Origin: Cyanobacteriota bacterium
GTDB taxonomy: Bacteria; Acidobacteriota; Vicinamibacteria; Vicinamibacterales; UBA2999
NCBI GenBank assembly: GCA_019752015.1
Contig: JAIEMQ010000042.1
Span: 1-64,000, forward strand
Reading direction: 5' to 3'
Length of the DNA: 64,000 nucleotides
Below are positions 61,205-64,000 of the stretch, piece by piece (the first letter of the stretch is position 1; each line of letters begins with the position of its first letter). The position numbers and the translations under genes are program-made. Under the pieces are notes generated by a model that saw nothing but the letters and a program-made list of their open reading frames with translations, did no database searches and was not told where the DNA came from.

Positions 61205-62256
61205 GCCAGCCGGTCCTTGGCCCACGCTATCGCGTCCTGCACCGCCGGCGTCAGCGCGCTGCGCGCGGAATTCCTCACGCCGTGACCGGGTCGATTGAGT
61301 ACTTCGGCGAGGCTGCGATCGCCGCTGTTGCCGATGACGACGGCGAGGTTCCGTCGAAAGCGCGACAGCGGCACGAACGTCATCGCGCTGCCCTTGATGC
61401 GCTCGTGCAGCTCATCGTCCGTGTGCGCCCACAGCTCCGCGGCGGAGAGCCCGTCGCGGATCGGTCCCTGCCACGCCGGATCGGTGGTGAGCGAAGACGC
61501 CAGATTCCACGGGCAGACGTCCTGGCAGATGTCGCAGCCCCACGCATGTTGCCCAATCAGCGGGCGCTGGTGCTCCGGGATCTCCCGCTCGGTTTCAATC
61601 GTCAGGTAGGAGATGCACTTCGTCGCATCCACCTCGCGGGCATCGACGATCGCGGCGGTCGGACACGCGTCGATGCAGAGCGTGCAGGAACCGCATTGAT
61701 CGACGGCCGGGCCATCAGGCTCGAGCGCCAGGCTGGTGGCGACGCCGGCGAGAACCATCCACGACCCCTGCTCGTTGTTGATCACGCACGAGTTCTTGCC
61801 GATCCAGCCGAGGCCGGCATGCTGCGCGTAAACGCGCTCCTGCACCTGGTGCTTGTCGACGAAATGCGCGGCGTCGAACCGATCGGCGGTCTGCGATCGC
61901 ATCCACTCGAGCAGCGCGAGCAGCCGATCCTCGATGACCTTGTGATAATCCTGGCCGCGCGCGTAGCGTGCGACCTTGATCGTGTCTCTTCCGGCTCCCG
62001 GCGGCCGGCTCCCGGTTCCCGGTTGAGTGTTGTAGATCGTGCCGGTGACGATCACCGACCGGGCTGACGGCAGGAAATGGCGGATATCGGCGCGAACGTG
62101 CGCCGACTTTTCCATGTAGTCCATCTCGCCCGCGTAACCGCGCGCGAGCCAGGTTTGCAGGAATCCGAGTTCGGGAAACGCCTGCGCCGGCGCAATACCG
62201 CACAGATCGAAGCCGAGCCCGGCGGCGTGTTGCTTGATCGCTGCCGGGCCCAGCAT
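61201..62256 (-). CDS. queG: Epoxyqueuosine reductase
   Basis: 351 aa. Two 4Fe-4S motifs, CGSCTLCIDACPT (about 190) and CDICQDVCPWN (about 240), and a cobalamin-binding N-terminal half. It makes queuosine from epoxyqueuosine at tRNA position 34. Residues about 75-90 (TQPGTGSRPPGAGRDT) encode GC-rich ggctccc-type heptamer repeats (61992-62022), an unusual loop for this enzyme. Overlaps the next gene by 4 nt. Confidence 0.94.
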   Translation of the reverse strand: MLGPAAIKQHAAGLGFDLCGIAPAQAFPELGFLQTWLARGYAGEMDYMEKSAHVRADIRHFLPSARSVIVTGTIYNTQPGTGSRPPGAGRDTIKVARYARGQDYHKVIEDRLLALLEWMRSQTADRFDAAHFVDKHQVQERVYAQHAGLGWIGKNSCVINNEQGSWMVLAGVATSLALEPDGPAVDQCGSCTLCIDACPTAAIVDAREVDATKCISYLTIETEREIPEHQRPLIGQHAWGCDICQDVCPWNLASSLTTDPAWQGPIRDGLSAAELWAHTDDELHERIKGSAMTFVPLSRFRRNLAVVIGNSGDRSLAEVLNRPGHGVRNSARSALTPAVQDAIAWAKDRLA

Positions 62257-62259
62257 GCG

Positions 62260-64000
62260 TTACTTACTCTTCTTCACCAGCTGGCGAAGCACGTACGGCA
62301 GGATGCCGCCGTTCGAGAACGCCACCAGTTCTTCCGGCGTATCGATGCGCGTCACCACCGAGAACGTCTTCGTCGATCCATCCTCGGCCCGCGCCGTCAC
62401 CGTCACCTCGCCGCGCGGCGTCAGCGCGGCGCCGGCGCCCGCGAACGAGAACACTTCGCGGCCGGTGATGCCAAACGTCGCGGCGTGTTCACCGGTCTTG
62501 AACTGCAGCGGCAGCACGCCCATGTTCACGAGGTTGCTGCGATGAATGCGCTCGTAGCTCTCGGCAATCACCGCCTTCACGCCGAGCAGCATGGTGCCCT
62601 TCGCCGCCCAGTCGCGTGAGGATCCCGATCCGTATTCCTTGCCGGCAATGATGACGAGCGGTACGCCGGCCGCCTGGTACTTCATGGCCGCGTCGTAGAT
62701 CGGCATCACCTCGCCGCCAGGCAGATAAGCGGTGACGCCGCCTTCCACGCCCGGCAGCATCAGGTTCTTGATGCGCGTGTTCGCAAAGGTGCCGCGCATC
62801 ATCACCTCGTGATTGCCGCGCCGCGCGCCGTAGGAATTGAAATCCTTCGGTTCGACACCGTGCTCGATCAGGTACTTGCCGGCGGGACTGTTCGCCTTGA
62901 TGTTGCCCGCGGGAGAGATGTGATCGGTGGTGATGCTGTCGCCAAGGACCGCCAGCGCGCGGACACCATGCAGATCCGGCGGCGGTGCCGGCGTCATCGA
63001 CAGCCCTTCGAGGAACGGCGGCTTGCGCACGTAGGTGGACGAGCCTTCCCACTGGAACCGATCGCCGGTGGGCACCGGCAGCTTCTGCCAGCGCTCGTCG
63101 CCCTGGAACACGCTCGAGTACTGGTGGCGGAACGCTTCAGAGGTGACGCTGTGCAGCATCGCCTGCTGAATTTCAAGCTCGGTCGGCCAGATGTCCTTCA
63201 GGTAAACGGGCTTGCCATCCGTGCCGTGGCCGAGCGGCTCCTTCGTGATGTCGACGTTCATCGATCCGGCGAGCGCGTAAGCCACGACCAGCGGCGGCGA
63301 CGCCAGATAGTTCGCGCGCACATCCTGCTGGATGCGGCCCTCGAAGTTGCGGTTGCCGCTTAACACCGATGCGACGACCAGACCACGCTCGTTGATCTCA
63401 GCGGAGATCTCGTCGGGCAGCGGGCCGCTGTTGCCGATGCAGGTCGTGCAGCCGTAGCCGACGAGATTGAAGCCGATGCGATCGAGAGACGTATCGAGAC
63501 CCGACTTCTTCAAGTAGTCGGTGACGACTTTCGACCCGGGAGCGAGGCTGGTCTTGACCCAGGGCTTCCTCGTCAGGCCCTTCTCCACCGCCTTCTTCGC
63601 GACCAGACCTGCGCCGATCATCACGCTCGGATTCGAGGTGTTCGTGCAGCTCGTGATCGCCGCGATCACGACGGAGCCATGTTCGAGCTGTACCGGCGTG
63701 GCAACCGCAGTTCCTTGCCCTGAGCGAGCTCCGGAGTTTTCTCCGGAGCGAGTCGAAGGGACGCCCTTCTTCAATTCTTCGAGCGCGCTCGCGAACGACG
63801 GCTTCGCCTTCGACAACGGCACGCGATCCTGCGGACGCCGCGGACCGGCGAGGCTCGGCTCCACCGTCCCGAGATCCAGCTCCATCGTCTCGGTGTACAC
63901 GGCGTCGGGCGAATCGGAATCCCTGAACAGGCCTTGTGCCTTCGCGTACGCTTCAACCAGCGCAATCTGTTTCGCATCGCGGCCGGTGAGACGGAGATAT
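62260..64000 (-). CDS. acnA: Aconitate hydratase, partial (5' end beyond window)
   Basis: About 580 residues of the C-terminal two-thirds. The first readable segment is [28 protein letters not shown]; later [17 protein letters not shown] and [15 protein letters not shown] carry the 4Fe-4S cysteines, and [25 protein letters not shown] and [17 protein letters not shown] complete the active site. It belongs to the IRP/AcnA type. A repeat-derived insert ([15 protein letters not shown], 63714-63760) sits in the linker ahead of the first cysteine. Four bases from queG's start. Confidence 0.95.
   Translation of the reverse strand, partial: YLRLTGRDAKQIALVEAYAKAQGLFRDSDSPDAVYTETMELDLGTVEPSLAGPRRPQDRVPLSKAKPSFASALEELKKGVPSTRSGENSGARSGQGTAVATPVQLEHGSVVIAAITSCTNTSNPSVMIGAGLVAKKAVEKGLTRKPWVKTSLAPGSKVVTDYLKKSGLDTSLDRIGFNLVGYGCTTCIGNSGPLPDEISAEINERGLVVASVLSGNRNFEGRIQQDVRANYLASPPLVVAYALAGSMNVDITKEPLGHGTDGKPVYLKDIWPTELEIQQAMLHSVTSEAFRHQYSSVFQGDERWQKLPVPTGDRFQWEGSSTYVRKPPFLEGLSMTPAPPPDLHGVRALAVLGDSITTDHISPAGNIKANSPAGKYLIEHGVEPKDFNSYGARRGNHEVMMRGTFANTRIKNLMLPGVEGGVTAYLPGGEVMPIYDAAMKYQAAGVPLVIIAGKEYGSGSSRDWAAKGTMLLGVKAVIAESYERIHRSNLVNMGVLPLQFKTGEHAATFGITGREVFSFAGAGAALTPRGEVTVTARAEDGSTKTFSVVTRIDTPEELVAFSNGGILPYVLRQLVKKSK
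63714..63760. repeat. Interspersed repeat in frame in acnA
   Basis: Same ends as 30505-30556 (cttgccctgagcgag, cgagtcgaaggg), with a central CTCCGGAG-TTTT-CTCCGGAG motif. It adds about 15 residues to aconitase without breaking the frame. Confidence 0.85.

Overview
The window looks like a high-GC (roughly 65%) chromosome segment of an Acidobacteriota bacterium, most likely Vicinamibacteria. Supporting signs are an 800-residue two-domain FtsX/MacB-type permease of the kind duplicated in Acidobacteria, two TonB-dependent receptors with an N-terminal carboxypeptidase-regulatory-like domain, bacillithiol genes and many P-loop/TPR/cytochrome proteins. This is inferred from gene content, not from a marker gene.

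Layout. 1-10.1 kb is an accessory defence region. It holds possible IS21-type terminal repeats at the left edge, a wrecked ribbon-helix-helix antitoxin, a mazEF-like pair with a perfect 21-bp operator palindrome, and a four-gene type I-G (formerly I-U) CRISPR interference operon (csb1-csb2-cas3-csb3/cas8-like). That operon has no cas1, cas2 or cas4 in view and sits beside what looks like a one-spacer repeat remnant. Then come hicBA, a retropepsin-like protease and vapBC. Two damaged copies of the 3' end of the neighbouring ABC exporter lie between these modules.

10.1-25.9 kb is mostly minus-strand housekeeping and envelope genes: ABC exporter, apaG, ubiD-type decarboxylase, an MBOAT/SGNH polysaccharide-acetylation pair, a DinB-fold enzyme, ettA and an M16 peptidase. 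dut and dinB (Pol IV) follow on the plus strand, then bshA-bshB1 (bacillithiol) on the minus strand. 25.9-37.8 kb has a GMC oxidoreductase followed directly by a repetitive beta-rich protein, a double-cyclophilin gene broken by a frameshift, an AAA+/SPOR protein, rsgA, one internally deleted and one full permease, and two alpha/beta hydrolases.

37.9-50.2 kb has terC, a thioredoxin-like ferredoxin, gdhA, a cytochrome c/TPR protein, an intact TonB receptor and a gutted one, typA, an FmdB zinc ribbon and a small cytochrome c. 50.2-57.1 kb has a TetR regulator with its operator, cupin and SnoaL-like proteins, ppa, a copZ-copA-csoR copper operon and an M49-like lipoprotein. 57.1-64 kb is a dense minus-strand run ending in queG and a partial acnA cut by the window edge.

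The most unusual theme is small repetitive DNA. Palindromic elements with long inverted ends occur both between convergent genes and in frame inside coding genes (MBOAT, copA, cyclophilin, aconitase). A 150-bp element with perfect 20-bp inverted ends lies at 14.6 kb. 7-8 bp tandem arrays sit in many gene junctions. Several genes also keep both ends but lack the middle (permease at 33.3 kb, TonB receptor at 46-47 kb, an amidohydrolase-like remnant at 14.4 kb).
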